From: Streptomyces sp. NBC_00271
Lineage (GTDB): Bacteria > Actinomycetota > Actinomycetes > Streptomycetales > Streptomycetaceae
Length of the DNA stretch: 64,000 nucleotides
Reading direction: 5' to 3'
NCBI RefSeq assembly: GCF_036178845.1
Contig: NZ_CP108070.1
Span: 2,294,001 to 2,358,000, forward strand
Below are positions 17,201-25,855 of the stretch, piece by piece. The notes under the pieces are model-generated. The model searched no databases, was not told the DNA's origin, and saw nothing but the letters and a program-made list of their open reading frames with translations. Position numbers and translations under genes: made by a program. Each line of letters starts with the position of its first letter. Position 1 is the first letter of the stretch.

Positions 17201-19145
17201 CAGGGCGTTGCGCGCGCTGTTGGTCCCGGGCACGCCGCCCGCGAAGTTCCCGTTCGTCGGCACCGGAGTCGCCTGGCTCTCGCTGACCGGTCCCGGCACG
17301 GTGGCGGCCGCCCTGCGCGCCGCCGCGCCCACCACGCCGGATGACCAGCGCGCCGGGCTGCTGGAATTCCTCGACGTCGTCCTGTCGGTCGGCGACGGTG
17401 TGCTCGTCGATCCCCGCGGACGCCTGCGGGTCGTGCAGCTCAAGGCCTCCCGGTCAGAGCGGCCGGAGCGCGTCGGGGAGGTGCTGGCCTCGGGCGACCG
17501 GCGGCTGCTGATCCTGTCCTGCCAGAAGGTCGACGCGGGCGACGCGTACTGGAACGCCGTCGAGCACGACCCGGCGGGCGAGTTCGGTCCCTGGGAGGGA
17601 TTCGCACTGGTCGAGTCCGAGATCCGGGGCACGTCCGGGGACGAGGTCCTGGCACCCGCCGTACGGCGGTTGGTGGCGCTCCTGAGGGAGCGGGGACCGC
17701 TGCCCTACCGGCCGGAGCAGGCGCGGGAGTTCGCCGAGCGGGTGGGGGTGAACGCGGTGGCCGGAGCGCTGCTGCTCCTCGGACTGCCCGGGCTCAACTC
17801 CTACGGCAAGGACGGGCTCCTGTCCGCGGAGCACCTCCAGCCGCTGGGCGCGAAGAGCGCGGAGGCACAGGCCGCCCGGAACGCCCTCGGTGAACTCTCC
17901 ATTGTGGAACGACAGTTGTTCACCGCCGCGCTGATCCCCGCGGATCCCGGACACCTGGAGCGGCTGTGGACCGACGGTTTCGACCTGGAGCCCGTCGTAC
18001 GGATCTGGGTCGAGCGGCGGGGGCGGCGGCGGGCGGCGCCGCCCGAGCTGATCGCGCGGATGGTGAGCGAGATGGGGCCGGGCCGGATGCTGGACGCCGT
18101 CCTCAACCCCCAGGCGCGCCCTGAGCTGACCGGTCGCACCGAGCAGCGGATGCGGGGCAACGGACTCGAACCGCTGGACGCCCAGACCCTGTTGACCGGC
18201 TCCACCCTCGCCGCGTACGTCAGCATGCTGCGCTGGCTCGCCTATCGACTTCCGTACGGCGATCCGCTGCGCGCGACGCTTCCCGAGACCCTGCGCATGC
18301 TCCGCGAGCGCCTCACCGACCCCGGGCTGCTGCTCGACCTCGGAGTGACCTGGGGGCATGACGGCAACACGGTGTCGACCCGGGTACGGGAGACGTTCGG
18401 ACTGCCCGCCCAGGGAGGCGGGGACACGGAGGGCCTGCTGCGCGCGGGCCAGGCGATCGTGCTGGCGCCGATGCGGCACCGCTCGGAGTGGGACACCGTA
18501 TGGCTGCGGCCGTCGGCCGTGCTGCCGCAGGCGGGCGAGGAGGGCGGACCCGATCATCCGGCGCTGAAGCTGCTCGCGGCTCTGAGCCGGGACAGCGGGC
18601 AACTGCAGTCGCTGCGCACGCTGTTGAGCGAGGAGTTCACCGCCCTGATCACGGCGGACGGCCCTCCCGGAGCCGCACAGCACCCGGCCCACAGCGTGCC
18701 GGAGCTGGTGGCCGAGGCGGCGCAGCGGTGCGGGCTCTCCGAGGACGCGGCCGGGCTCTATCTGATGCTGCTCGCGCTCCCGGACCCCACGGACCGTAAC
18801 CAGGCCGCCTGGACCGGCTGGAAGCCCGCGCGGCTGAAACGGGCCAGGGCCGAACTGGCCGCCGCCGGGCTGGTGGTGGAGGCGAAGCGGTCCCGGGCCG
18901 GACGCGCGCAGTTCCTGCCCGGCGGCTGGCTGGAGCACAAGGCGCCGCGGCTGCCCGTCGAGAGCTGGAAGACCCCGCTGCTGCCGGAGACGACCCACGG
19001 TTTCGTGGTGCCGGACCGGCCGGTGCCGGAGTTGTTCGCGCGGGCCTGGCGGCGGGTCGTCGAGGGTGACGCGCCCGGGTTCGAGGAGTTCGCCGGGCGC
19101 GGTGGCAGAGGTGGCCGGGGCGGCCGGAGCGGAGGCAGGGCATGA
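14253..19145 (+). CDS. Very large protein of the MoxR/DUF4132 operon, function unknown
   Basis: 1630 residues starting at GTG 14253, which overlaps the previous stop by 4 bases. It is soluble, with no signal peptide or membrane segment. The first 500 residues look helical (e.g. VKEMERLTRMVSSKPGHAKDGFDEIG, a SFFGKARAAEQRH block). The middle (about 560-830) is rich in Trp and Gly with beta-strand-like segments such as GRQYGEPTVRHVDGQWLIASG and NRWHEYDP. The last 150 residues read like a winged-helix module (LSEDAAGLYLMLLALPDPTDRNQAAWTGWKPARLKRARAELAAAGLVVE), ending in Gly/Arg-rich GGRGGRGGRSGG that could bind nucleic acid. I do not recognise the protein as a whole. It may hold the N-terminal part of a split MolR/YehI-like protein. 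It overlaps the MoxR gene by 4 bases. Confidence 0.7.
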   Translation: MNGDQLLESGAVLPLGEGAGDVLTARTYGHPVLEGRTVVRLVPEAIGPAEDLALEYLGFGTADSAPVGRVRRQSLGFPAWALVNDPVNGHHALAVVKEMERLTRMVSSKPGHAKDGFDEIGARLDRSVPHFLPTYYEQVARLFLAAESRQHAASFFGKARAAEQRHALDVDEDRLREVFLEFAGAGALSGKALRDHAKGLAARLSGTAAYEQFRTLSSQRCAAGIAPYAGMLEDLRRLAKGAGLDPRAEECALLAEILPSGAMNRAAGSFWKSALPALAELAHEDPAVRERLLTLMPSTGGDQREEFDAAWLALLDACGAIGLLVDGTVDAADWLSSWDRHRQRGWRQRKRLVEELALVERLAPRLIADGKPVRLLRERGWNSYVDLDLLDTALAAGVPVADPSPGTEGLELRYWTDDERPGRRDLLAVTTDPRFAPLLRRAVESLSLVDGPGSGPSARVRRLADHPALCTAVAGWLGDRADELAEPVGLPGLDELLSKVSRFSAPAVLATAPEAVRRIVGFDPAPVLGRTLRAGILDELGWPALEEALETLGKVAPPTSGQHPWPHQPGRSYQYADAWPALIVRVETQVALAGPDALLDARTLTLPSQGRQYGEPTVRHVDGQWLIASGYGNEQRAVWSGRPADVFKPTGLPGGWYGGHPVSLALPDGGRCFGGRPVHAGDTTFAEQHREIASDGISYWVLHENRWHEYDPASAKRGRMSVPAFFDSALADARPGIVLTQTDCRLLPVQPGLESSPFGSKDGLLGWWVTHDQNSGAWTACSVDGSRSPATTKGVPAPPLRLPGGAVLHPVQEGWNRTIVELCDKDGLSLARIQLGNRGSAHAAGTRFLPPLWYWHALRPRDEHGSAALRAVTDADATALLAAVRDGESPREAVARLLPAVTDERLALGVAGLVEETARCAKRITTLAERAERPVAAPRDEEEEVRHAYDHVLREALRELTAPGHFYGYYGNEQHATTAIDQLRALRALLVPGTPPAKFPFVGTGVAWLSLTGPGTVAAALRAAAPTTPDDQRAGLLEFLDVVLSVGDGVLVDPRGRLRVVQLKASRSERPERVGEVLASGDRRLLILSCQKVDAGDAYWNAVEHDPAGEFGPWEGFALVESEIRGTSGDEVLAPAVRRLVALLRERGPLPYRPEQAREFAERVGVNAVAGALLLLGLPGLNSYGKDGLLSAEHLQPLGAKSAEAQAARNALGELSIVERQLFTAALIPADPGHLERLWTDGFDLEPVVRIWVERRGRRRAAPPELIARMVSEMGPGRMLDAVLNPQARPELTGRTEQRMRGNGLEPLDAQTLLTGSTLAAYVSMLRWLAYRLPYGDPLRATLPETLRMLRERLTDPGLLLDLGVTWGHDGNTVSTRVRETFGLPAQGGGDTEGLLRAGQAIVLAPMRHRSEWDTVWLRPSAVLPQAGEEGGPDHPALKLLAALSRDSGQLQSLRTLLSEEFTALITADGPPGAAQHPAHSVPELVAEAAQRCGLSEDAAGLYLMLLALPDPTDRNQAAWTGWKPARLKRARAELAAAGLVVEAKRSRAGRAQFLPGGWLEHKAPRLPVESWKTPLLPETTHGFVVPDRPVPELFARAWRRVVEGDAPGFEEFAGRGGRGGRGGRSGGRA

Positions 19146-20389
19146 GCGGCGGACAGAGCACGGCGAGCGGGATGACGGCAGCGCGTACGACGGACGTGAC
19201 GGCCGTGACGGAGGCGATGGGCGCAGCGGGTGTGGCGGGTGGATCGGGTGGATCGAGCGTGACGGGCGCGCGGCAGATCGAGCTGCCCGAGGACCGTCAC
19301 GCCGATGAGCTGGCGTTTCTCGCGGCGTACGACGAGGGGCCGCGACCGCCGGGCTGGCACCTGACCCCGCGCGCCGTGGTGACGTTCGTGTGCGGTTCGG
19401 ACGGCGAGTCGCTGAGCGGGGCGGACGGGCGACGGCTCGTCGTGTCACGGAAGTTCGTGGGCGACCGGGGACTCGTCGAGCGGTGTGTGGTGACGCTCGC
19501 GGGCGAGCGGGGTCTCCTGCTGGTCGGCGAGCCCGGCACCGCCAAGTCGATGCTCTCCGAGCTGCTGGCCGCCGCCGTGTGCGGCACCAGCGCGCTCACC
19601 GTGCAGGGCACCGCGGGCACCACGGAGGACCAGCTCAGATACGGCTGGAACTACGCGATGCTGCTCGCCACGGGGCCGAGCCGCGCGGCCATGGTGCCCT
19701 CACCCGTGCTCACGGCGATGACCCGGGGAGCCGTCGTCCGGATCGAGGAGGTCACGCGCTGTCTGCCGGAGGTGCAGGACGCTCTGGTGTCTCTGCTGTC
19801 CGAACGGCGCATCGCCGTACCGGAGTTGGCCGGCGGCCCGGACGGGGACGGCACGGTGCACGCCGTGCCGGGGTTCACGCTGATCGCGACGGCCAACCTC
19901 CGTGACCGCGGCGTCTCCGAGATGTCCGCCGCCCTCAAGCGCCGCTTCAACTTCGAGACCGTCGGACCGATCGACGACCTCGACGCGGAGACGGAGCTGG
20001 TCCGAGGCCAGGCCACGGCGGCGCTCGCCCGCTCGGGTGCCCGTTTCTCCGTCGACGACGCGGTGCTGGAGGCGCTGGTCACGGCTTTCCGGGATCTGCG
20101 CTCGGGCCGCAGCGCGGAGGGCTGGGAGGTCGAGCGGCCCACCACGGTGATGTCGACGGCGGAGGCGGTGCAGGTCGCCACGTCCATGGGCCTGGGCGCC
20201 GCGTATCTCGGGGACGGCAGGGATGTCGTGCGCACCCTGCCCGGCCATCTGCTCGGCACGGTGCGCAAGGACGACCCGGCCGATCACGCACGGCTGCTGG
20301 GCTACTGGGACGGTCCGGTGCGGCGGCGCGCGGAGCAGGGCGCCGCGCTGTGGCGGACGCTGTGGGAGCTGCGCGATGACCTCGTCTGA
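19142..20389 (+). CDS. MoxR-family AAA ATPase
   Basis: 415 residues. Walker A GEPGTAKS lies near residue 130 and a Walker B-like VVRIEEV near 198. The following LPEVQDALVSLLSERRIAVPEL and IATANLRDRGVSEMSAALKRRFNFE (sensor 1 and arginine region) are characteristic of MoxR/RavA ATPases. These act as chaperones, usually with a VWA-domain partner. Here the next gene encodes that partner. The first 40 residues are a Gly/Ala/Thr-rich, probably disordered stretch. The ATG overlaps the previous TGA (ATGA) and the 3' end overlaps the next gene by 14 bases. E. coli YehL is the likely counterpart in the yeh cluster. Confidence 0.88.
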   Translation: MSGGQSTASGMTAARTTDVTAVTEAMGAAGVAGGSGGSSVTGARQIELPEDRHADELAFLAAYDEGPRPPGWHLTPRAVVTFVCGSDGESLSGADGRRLVVSRKFVGDRGLVERCVVTLAGERGLLLVGEPGTAKSMLSELLAAAVCGTSALTVQGTAGTTEDQLRYGWNYAMLLATGPSRAAMVPSPVLTAMTRGAVVRIEEVTRCLPEVQDALVSLLSERRIAVPELAGGPDGDGTVHAVPGFTLIATANLRDRGVSEMSAALKRRFNFETVGPIDDLDAETELVRGQATAALARSGARFSVDDAVLEALVTAFRDLRSGRSAEGWEVERPTTVMSTAEAVQVATSMGLGAAYLGDGRDVVRTLPGHLLGTVRKDDPADHARLLGYWDGPVRRRAEQGAALWRTLWELRDDLV

Positions 20390-23300
20390 GGAAGCGGCCG
20401 GCTCGTCGGTGTCGCCCAAGGCGGCTCTGGAGGCGCTGGCCGAGTGCCGGGAGCCGTTCCTGATCGGCGTGCGGCACCATTCGCCGGCGCTCGCGGCGGC
20501 CGTGCCGGGGATGCTGTCGGCGGCGGCGCCGGAGGTGCTCCTCATCGAGCTTCCGGAGGAGTTCGCGCCATGGCTGGAGCACCTGGGGGATCCGGCGACG
20601 GTGCCACCGGTGGCACTGGCGGGAAGCCGGGAGCACGGCGGGGTGGTCTTTCTGCCCTTCGCCGAGTTCTCCCCGGAGCTCGCGGCGATTCGCTGGGCGA
20701 GGGAGGCAGGCGTGCCGGTCGTGCCGTTCGACCTGCCCCTGGCCGCGCGGGACGCAAAGGAGCGGGCTCGGGAGGTGGCGGAGGAGCCGGGTGCGGGCCA
20801 GGCGGGTGGCGGGCGTGGGCGACTGGCGGCCGCCCTGCGAGCGCGCGCCGGGGGCCGGACGGAGGACGACCTGTGGGCGCGGCTCGTGGAGTCGGGCGCG
20901 CCGGGCGCCGCGGCGGAGGAGTTGCGGCGCGCCGCGCTGCTCGTGGGCTGGGCGTTGCGGGCGGACACCGGAGAGGACGCCGTGGACCCGTACGACCTGC
21001 GGCGCGAGGCCAATATGCGGGGACGACTGGCCGAGTACTCGGGGCGGCGTACGGCGGCGGTGATCGGGGCGTTTCACGCGCCCGCGCTGCTGCGGGCCGG
21101 TTCCGGCTCGGTGGGTTCGGGTGCTGGGCTGGTGCGTTCGAGTGCCGGGGCGGTGGGTTCGGGTGCCGGGCCGGTGGGTTCAGGTGCCGGGGCGGTGCGT
21201 TCGGGTGCCGGGCTCGCGGAGGACGTCCCCTCGGTCATCACCTCCCTCGTGCCCTACTCGTACCCGCTGCTCGACGAGCGGTCCGGGTATCCGGCCGGCA
21301 TCCGTGATCCGGAGTGGCAGCGGGGGGTGTTCCGGGCGGCCGGGGAGCCGGGGCGGCTGGACGAGTTGCTGACGGCGACGGCCGTGCGGATCTGCGCCGC
21401 CGTCCGCGACGCGGGCCACCCCAGTGGCCCCGCCGACGCCCGCGAGGTGGTGCGGGTGGCGCGGGATTTGGCCACGCTGCGCGGGCTGCCCGCCGCGGGC
21501 CGCGGAGAGCTGGTCGAGGCGGTGCAGACGGTGCTCACGCAGGGCCAGTTGCTGGGCCGGGGGCGGGTGGTGGCCGCGGCCATGGAACAGGTACTCGTCG
21601 GTGACCGGCAGGGGCGACTCGCTCCCGGCACGCCACGCTCCGGCCTTGGCCCGGCGGTCGAGGGCCTCCTCGCGGAACTCTCCATGCCCTCCCCCACCGC
21701 TCCCGCCCGTCGTGAGCTGCGACTCGACGCGCTGCGGTCCGAACTCGACCGCCGGCGCGAGATCTGTCTGCGCAGGATGGCGATCTGCCGAGTTCCCTAC
21801 GGCGAGGAGGCCGGCGTCGCGGGGGTCGGCGACGGCGCCGCGCTCACCACACGATGGACGGTGACCTGGACGCCCTCGACGGCGGCGATGCTGGATGTGA
21901 CCGGCGTTCACGGAGTGACATTGGAACAGGCGGCCGGCGGCGTACTGGCACGGCGACGGGCGGCGGAGCGGCGCGACGGCGGTCCGACCGCGGCCCAGGT
22001 GCTCGCCGGGCTCGAGGACGCGGCCCGCTGCGCCCTCCCGGGGCTCGCCTCGGAGCGCCTCACGGAAGTCGCCGAACTGCTGCCCGCGTCCGGCACCCTG
22101 CCCGAACTCCTCGGCGGGCTCGACCTGTTGAGCCGGATCGGCGCGGGGCATGTGCCGGGGCTGCCCGCCCCTTGGGAGAAGGAGCGGATCGAGGCCGCGT
22201 ACGACGAGCTGGGCGCCGCCGGTGTCCGCGCGCTCGACGGGCTGACCGGCTCCACCGACACCGCCGACGCCCGCGCTCTGGTGGACCTCGCCACCCGGGT
22301 GGACGGCGCGGGCGGCGGGCTCCGGCTCGCGGACGCCCTCGGCCGCCTGGACGGGGACGGTACGCCGCTGATCCGCGGCGCCGCGGGAGCCGCCCGGGTG
22401 CTGCTGGGGCTGCGGGAGGCGACGGAGTTCGGCACCCGGCTGGCCTCCCGCGTCGACAGTGCCGTGACTCCCGAACTCCGTTCCGACCTCGCCGCGTTCC
22501 TGCGCGGCACACTGCTCGCCGCCGGTCCGCTGCTCGAGACCGGCGAGGCAGTGGACCCGCTCCTGGAGCGCGTCGAGTCCCTCACCGACCGGGCTTTCCT
22601 CGACCGCCTGCCGGCCCTGCGCGCCGGCTTCGACGTCCTGGCGCCGGCGGCCCGGTCCCGGATGCTCGCCGCGGTGCACGACCGCACCGGCCGCGCGGTG
22701 GGCGAGTTGCCGGACGCGGTTGCGGAGCCGGGGTTCCTGGCCCGGATGGCGGCGGCGGATCTGGCGGGGCGGACGGCGTTGGCGACGGCGGGGTTGGACC
22801 CCTTGGGCACGGACGCGACGCCGACCTCGCATCAGACCCCTCATGACAGCCCCGGCGTGCCCCACAAGTCTGCCGAGCCCAACAGCCCCGCCGTAACCGA
22901 CAGTCGCGCCGTAACCGACAATCCCCCCGTACCCAACAGTCTCGGCCCGGGAGATCGCTGGCGGCTCCTGCTGGGCAGGGCGCGGCAGTTGACGGGGCGG
23001 GCCGGCCGGATCGCGCGCGCACTCGACGAGTTGTACGGGAGCGGGCGCGGCGAGGGGGTCGGAGAGCCCGGCGATGACGGTGCCGGCGGCGGAAGCGAGG
23101 CGTCGTTCCCGGATGTGCGGAGCTGGTCCGAGGAGCTCACGGCGCTCTTCGGCCCCGGGGTACGGGAAGAGGTGCTGGCCGCGGCGGCCGACGCCGGACG
23201 CGTCGACGCGCTGCAGGAACTCGACCCCGCCTCGGCCCGCCCCTCGGTCGAGCTCCTGCGGACGGTCCTCTCGTACGCGGGAGGGATGCCCGAGCAGCAA

Positions 23301-24053
23301 CTCGCTCGGCTTCGGCCCCTGGTGGCCCGGCTGGTCAAGGAGCTCACGGACGCTCTCGCCCACAGACTGCGGCCCGCCCTCGCCGGTCTCGCGCATCCGC
23401 GGCCCACCCGCAGACCGGGCGGCCCCCTGGATCTCGCCCGCACCGTGCGCGCGAACCTCGCGACGGCGCGCCGCGATCCGGCGACGGGAGCGGTGACGGT
23501 GCTGCCCGAGCGGCCGGTGTTCCGTACCCGGGCCCGCAAGGCGGCGGACTGGCGGCTCGTGCTGGTCGTCGACGTGTCCGGGTCCATGGAGGCGTCGACG
23601 ATCTGGGCGGCGCTCACCGCGTCCGTGGTCGCCGGGGTCCCGGCACTGAGCACGCACTTCGTGGCGTTCTCGACGGAGATCGTGGACCTCACCGACCAGG
23701 TGGACGATCCCCTCGGGCTGCTCCTCGAGGTGCGGGTCGGCGGCGGGACGAGCATCGCCCGGGGCCTGCGGCACGCGCGCTCACTGGTGACGGTTCCCTC
23801 CCGCACGCTGGTCGTCCTGATCAGCGACTTCGAGGAGGGGGGTCCGGTGGGCCCCCTGCTGTCCGAGGTGCGGGCACTCGTCGACTCGGGCTGCCATGTC
23901 CTCGGCTGCGCCTCGCTGGACGACGCGGGCCGACCGCGCTACTCGGCCGGCGTGGCGGGGCAGTTGGTGGCCGCGGGCATGCCGGTGGCGGCCCTCAGCC
24001 CGCTGGAACTGGCCCGCTGGGTGGGCGAACGCATGGGAGGTACACACCGATGA
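20376..24053 (+). CDS. DUF5682-VWA fusion protein
   Basis: 1225 residues. The N-terminus (about 25-180) is a DUF5682-type domain: PFLIGVRHHSPALAAAVPGML, EVLLIELPEEFAPWL and VPVVPFDLPLAARD, with the family's conserved HHSP. A long helical middle follows (about 330-950). The C-terminus (about 1055-1225) is a von Willebrand A domain with MIDAS motif DVSGSME, GGGTSIARGLRHA and LVVLISDFEEGG, able to bind a metal and a partner ligand. In E. coli the two parts correspond to separate genes (yehM-like and yehP-like); here they are one polypeptide. A five-unit 21-bp repeat lies in the DUF5682-middle junction. Start ATG 20376 lies inside the MoxR gene; the end overlaps the SWIM gene by 4 bases (ATGA). 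Confidence 0.85.
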   Translation: MTSSEEAAGSSVSPKAALEALAECREPFLIGVRHHSPALAAAVPGMLSAAAPEVLLIELPEEFAPWLEHLGDPATVPPVALAGSREHGGVVFLPFAEFSPELAAIRWAREAGVPVVPFDLPLAARDAKERAREVAEEPGAGQAGGGRGRLAAALRARAGGRTEDDLWARLVESGAPGAAAEELRRAALLVGWALRADTGEDAVDPYDLRREANMRGRLAEYSGRRTAAVIGAFHAPALLRAGSGSVGSGAGLVRSSAGAVGSGAGPVGSGAGAVRSGAGLAEDVPSVITSLVPYSYPLLDERSGYPAGIRDPEWQRGVFRAAGEPGRLDELLTATAVRICAAVRDAGHPSGPADAREVVRVARDLATLRGLPAAGRGELVEAVQTVLTQGQLLGRGRVVAAAMEQVLVGDRQGRLAPGTPRSGLGPAVEGLLAELSMPSPTAPARRELRLDALRSELDRRREICLRRMAICRVPYGEEAGVAGVGDGAALTTRWTVTWTPSTAAMLDVTGVHGVTLEQAAGGVLARRRAAERRDGGPTAAQVLAGLEDAARCALPGLASERLTEVAELLPASGTLPELLGGLDLLSRIGAGHVPGLPAPWEKERIEAAYDELGAAGVRALDGLTGSTDTADARALVDLATRVDGAGGGLRLADALGRLDGDGTPLIRGAAGAARVLLGLREATEFGTRLASRVDSAVTPELRSDLAAFLRGTLLAAGPLLETGEAVDPLLERVESLTDRAFLDRLPALRAGFDVLAPAARSRMLAAVHDRTGRAVGELPDAVAEPGFLARMAAADLAGRTALATAGLDPLGTDATPTSHQTPHDSPGVPHKSAEPNSPAVTDSRAVTDNPPVPNSLGPGDRWRLLLGRARQLTGRAGRIARALDELYGSGRGEGVGEPGDDGAGGGSEASFPDVRSWSEELTALFGPGVREEVLAAAADAGRVDALQELDPASARPSVELLRTVLSYAGGMPEQQLARLRPLVARLVKELTDALAHRLRPALAGLAHPRPTRRPGGPLDLARTVRANLATARRDPATGAVTVLPERPVFRTRARKAADWRLVLVVDVSGSMEASTIWAALTASVVAGVPALSTHFVAFSTEIVDLTDQVDDPLGLLLEVRVGGGTSIARGLRHARSLVTVPSRTLVVLISDFEEGGPVGPLLSEVRALVDSGCHVLGCASLDDAGRPRYSAGVAGQLVAAGMPVAALSPLELARWVGERMGGTHR
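21111..21215 (+). repeat. Five in-frame 21-bp tandem repeats inside the DUF5682-VWA gene
   Basis: Units at 21111, 21132, 21153, 21174 and 21195, each of the form GTGSGTTCGRGTGCYGGGSYS. They encode a seven-residue Gly/Ser/Ala/Val unit (VGSGAGL, VRSSAGA, VGSGAGP, VGSGAGA, VRSGAGL). A 21-bp unit keeps the frame, so copy number could change without breaking the gene. They form a flexible linker after the DUF5682 domain. Confidence 0.9.
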
Positions 24054-25798
24054 CCACGCTTCCCCCGGTGACGGCGGAAGTGGCGGCTGCCGCGCTGGAG
24101 TCGCTCCCGACCCGTCTGCGCAAACGTGCCGACTCGGCCGCGGCCAAGGCCGCCGACTGGCCCGTCACCGTCACGGACGCGACGGTCGTGGTGCGGGTCG
24201 ACGACGCGACGACGGTCACTCTCACCACCACGGCCGGGGTGGTGACGTCCCCCGAGGATGCCGTGTGCAGTTGTCTGCTCGCGCCCGCGTGTCTGCATCG
24301 TGCGGCGGTCCTGACGCTCGCACCGCTGGCGGAGGAGACGGACGGACCGCCGGCGACGGCTGTCGTGCCGTCGGACGCCGACGACACCACCCCTGTCCCT
24401 CCGGAGACCGGGGCCCTCGACCTCACTCCCCCGCAGTCCGCGGCGGCGCACGCCCTCCGGGCGGCCGCGACCGCCGTACTGGCAGCCGGAGTGACCGGCT
24501 CCGGTGCCGTGCATCGCGCCACGCTCCTCCATGCCGCCCACTCGGCGCGCGTCGCCGGACTCCACCGCGCCGCGGCCGCGGCCGTCCGGGTGGCGCGGCG
24601 GCTCTCCGAGGCGGGCACCGGGGACCCCGCGTTCCGGCTGCCCGAACTGGCGTCGGAACTGGCGGAGTTGCTGACCGTCGCCGACGGCCTGCGCCGTGCG
24701 CCGGACCCGGCTCTGATCGGCACCGCACGTCGGGCCTATACGGCGAACGGTTCGCTGCGGCTGCACGGTCTGTTCACCGAGCCGGTGGTGACCGCTTCCG
24801 GGTACGCCGGGGCGGTCACGTACGCCCTCGCTCAGGACGGCCGACTCCGCTCGCTGTCCGACGTGGCGCCGGGCGACGCCGACCGTGCTCGGCAGGCCGC
24901 GGGCTCCGCGGTCCCCGGCGGCAGCGCCCTCACCCTGCGGGAACTGGGCGACCACGGCGGGGCGATCCTCACCGACCCGACGGTCTCGCCGGACGGGCGG
25001 ATCGGCGGTGGCGGCGCGGTCCGTTCCGTACGGGCGTCGGGGGCCCGTTGGCACGAGGAGCCGCTCGACACGCTCTGGCGGCGTTCCCCGGCCGACCAGG
25101 TGGCCGCCGCGCTGCGGTGGTCGGCCGAGCCCGCCGACGACCGGGACGCGGGGGGTGACCTGCTCTTCCTCACCGGGACGATCACCGGTGGAGGGTTCGC
25201 CGTGGACGGTGGTCCCCCTGTGCGTCTCTTGGCGCCGGACGAGCGTCCCGAACTCCCCTACGTCGAGAACCTCCGGCTTCTGGCGGGGGCCCACGGTCTG
25301 TCCCTGCGCCTCGTCGCGCGGCTCGCGCCGGACCGGCCGAGCGGTGTACGCGCCCTCGCCGCGGCCTGGCAGGGCACCGACGGCGACCCGATCCGCGCGG
25401 ACCTCGGCCTGCGCCGCCTCAACCGCACCCACCTGCCCAGGACGGGGAGGGCCGTCACCCCGTCCGTCCCAGCGCCCGCGCTTCCCACGGAACTCGACCT
25501 CCTGCGGCGGGCCGTGGACCGCGCGGTCGCGGGGGGACGCGCCGTCACCGCCGCCGTGGCCGACGGCGAACTCCCCCGTCGGCTCGCCGCGGTGGGTCTG
25601 ACCACGGGGGCCGCGTGCGCGCGGGCCCTGGTGGACACCGCGTCGGACCGGCGCCATGACGCGCTGGGCCGGCTGCGGCCGGCCGACCCGGAGGCGTACG
25701 CCCACGCCTGGCTCGCGTCGTCCACATACGCCTCGGCCGCCACGGCATCCCTCCTCACGGCCGCGTGGGCACCGGAGGAGGACCACGATCCGGCCTGA
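24050..25798 (+). CDS. SWIM zinc-finger protein
   Basis: 582 residues, last gene of the operon, ATGA overlap with the VWA gene. A SWIM finger of the form CxC...CxH (VCSCLLAPACLH) lies near residues 73-84, after a VTVTDATVVVRVDD strand segment typical of the family. The rest is Ala/Leu-rich, with repeated RRLSEAGTGDPAFRLPELA-type helical blocks and a beta-rich middle. SWIM fingers bind DNA or proteins. The likely E. coli counterpart is YehQ, placed in the same cluster type. No enzymatic motif is visible. Confidence 0.85.
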   Translation: MTTLPPVTAEVAAAALESLPTRLRKRADSAAAKAADWPVTVTDATVVVRVDDATTVTLTTTAGVVTSPEDAVCSCLLAPACLHRAAVLTLAPLAEETDGPPATAVVPSDADDTTPVPPETGALDLTPPQSAAAHALRAAATAVLAAGVTGSGAVHRATLLHAAHSARVAGLHRAAAAAVRVARRLSEAGTGDPAFRLPELASELAELLTVADGLRRAPDPALIGTARRAYTANGSLRLHGLFTEPVVTASGYAGAVTYALAQDGRLRSLSDVAPGDADRARQAAGSAVPGGSALTLRELGDHGGAILTDPTVSPDGRIGGGGAVRSVRASGARWHEEPLDTLWRRSPADQVAAALRWSAEPADDRDAGGDLLFLTGTITGGGFAVDGGPPVRLLAPDERPELPYVENLRLLAGAHGLSLRLVARLAPDRPSGVRALAAAWQGTDGDPIRADLGLRRLNRTHLPRTGRAVTPSVPAPALPTELDLLRRAVDRAVAGGRAVTAAVADGELPRRLAAVGLTTGAACARALVDTASDRRHDALGRLRPADPEAYAHAWLASSTYASAATASLLTAAWAPEEDHDPA

Positions 25799-25855
25799 CC
25801 GCGGGGGTCCTGTGGAGCGGCGCGGGGGGGCGGGGTGGGGCGGCGGAGGCTCCCC

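Noticed and set aside
21180..23774. Minus-strand 864-codon open frame
   Set aside because: Antisense shadow of the DUF5682-VWA gene with Arg/Gly/Pro-rich composition.
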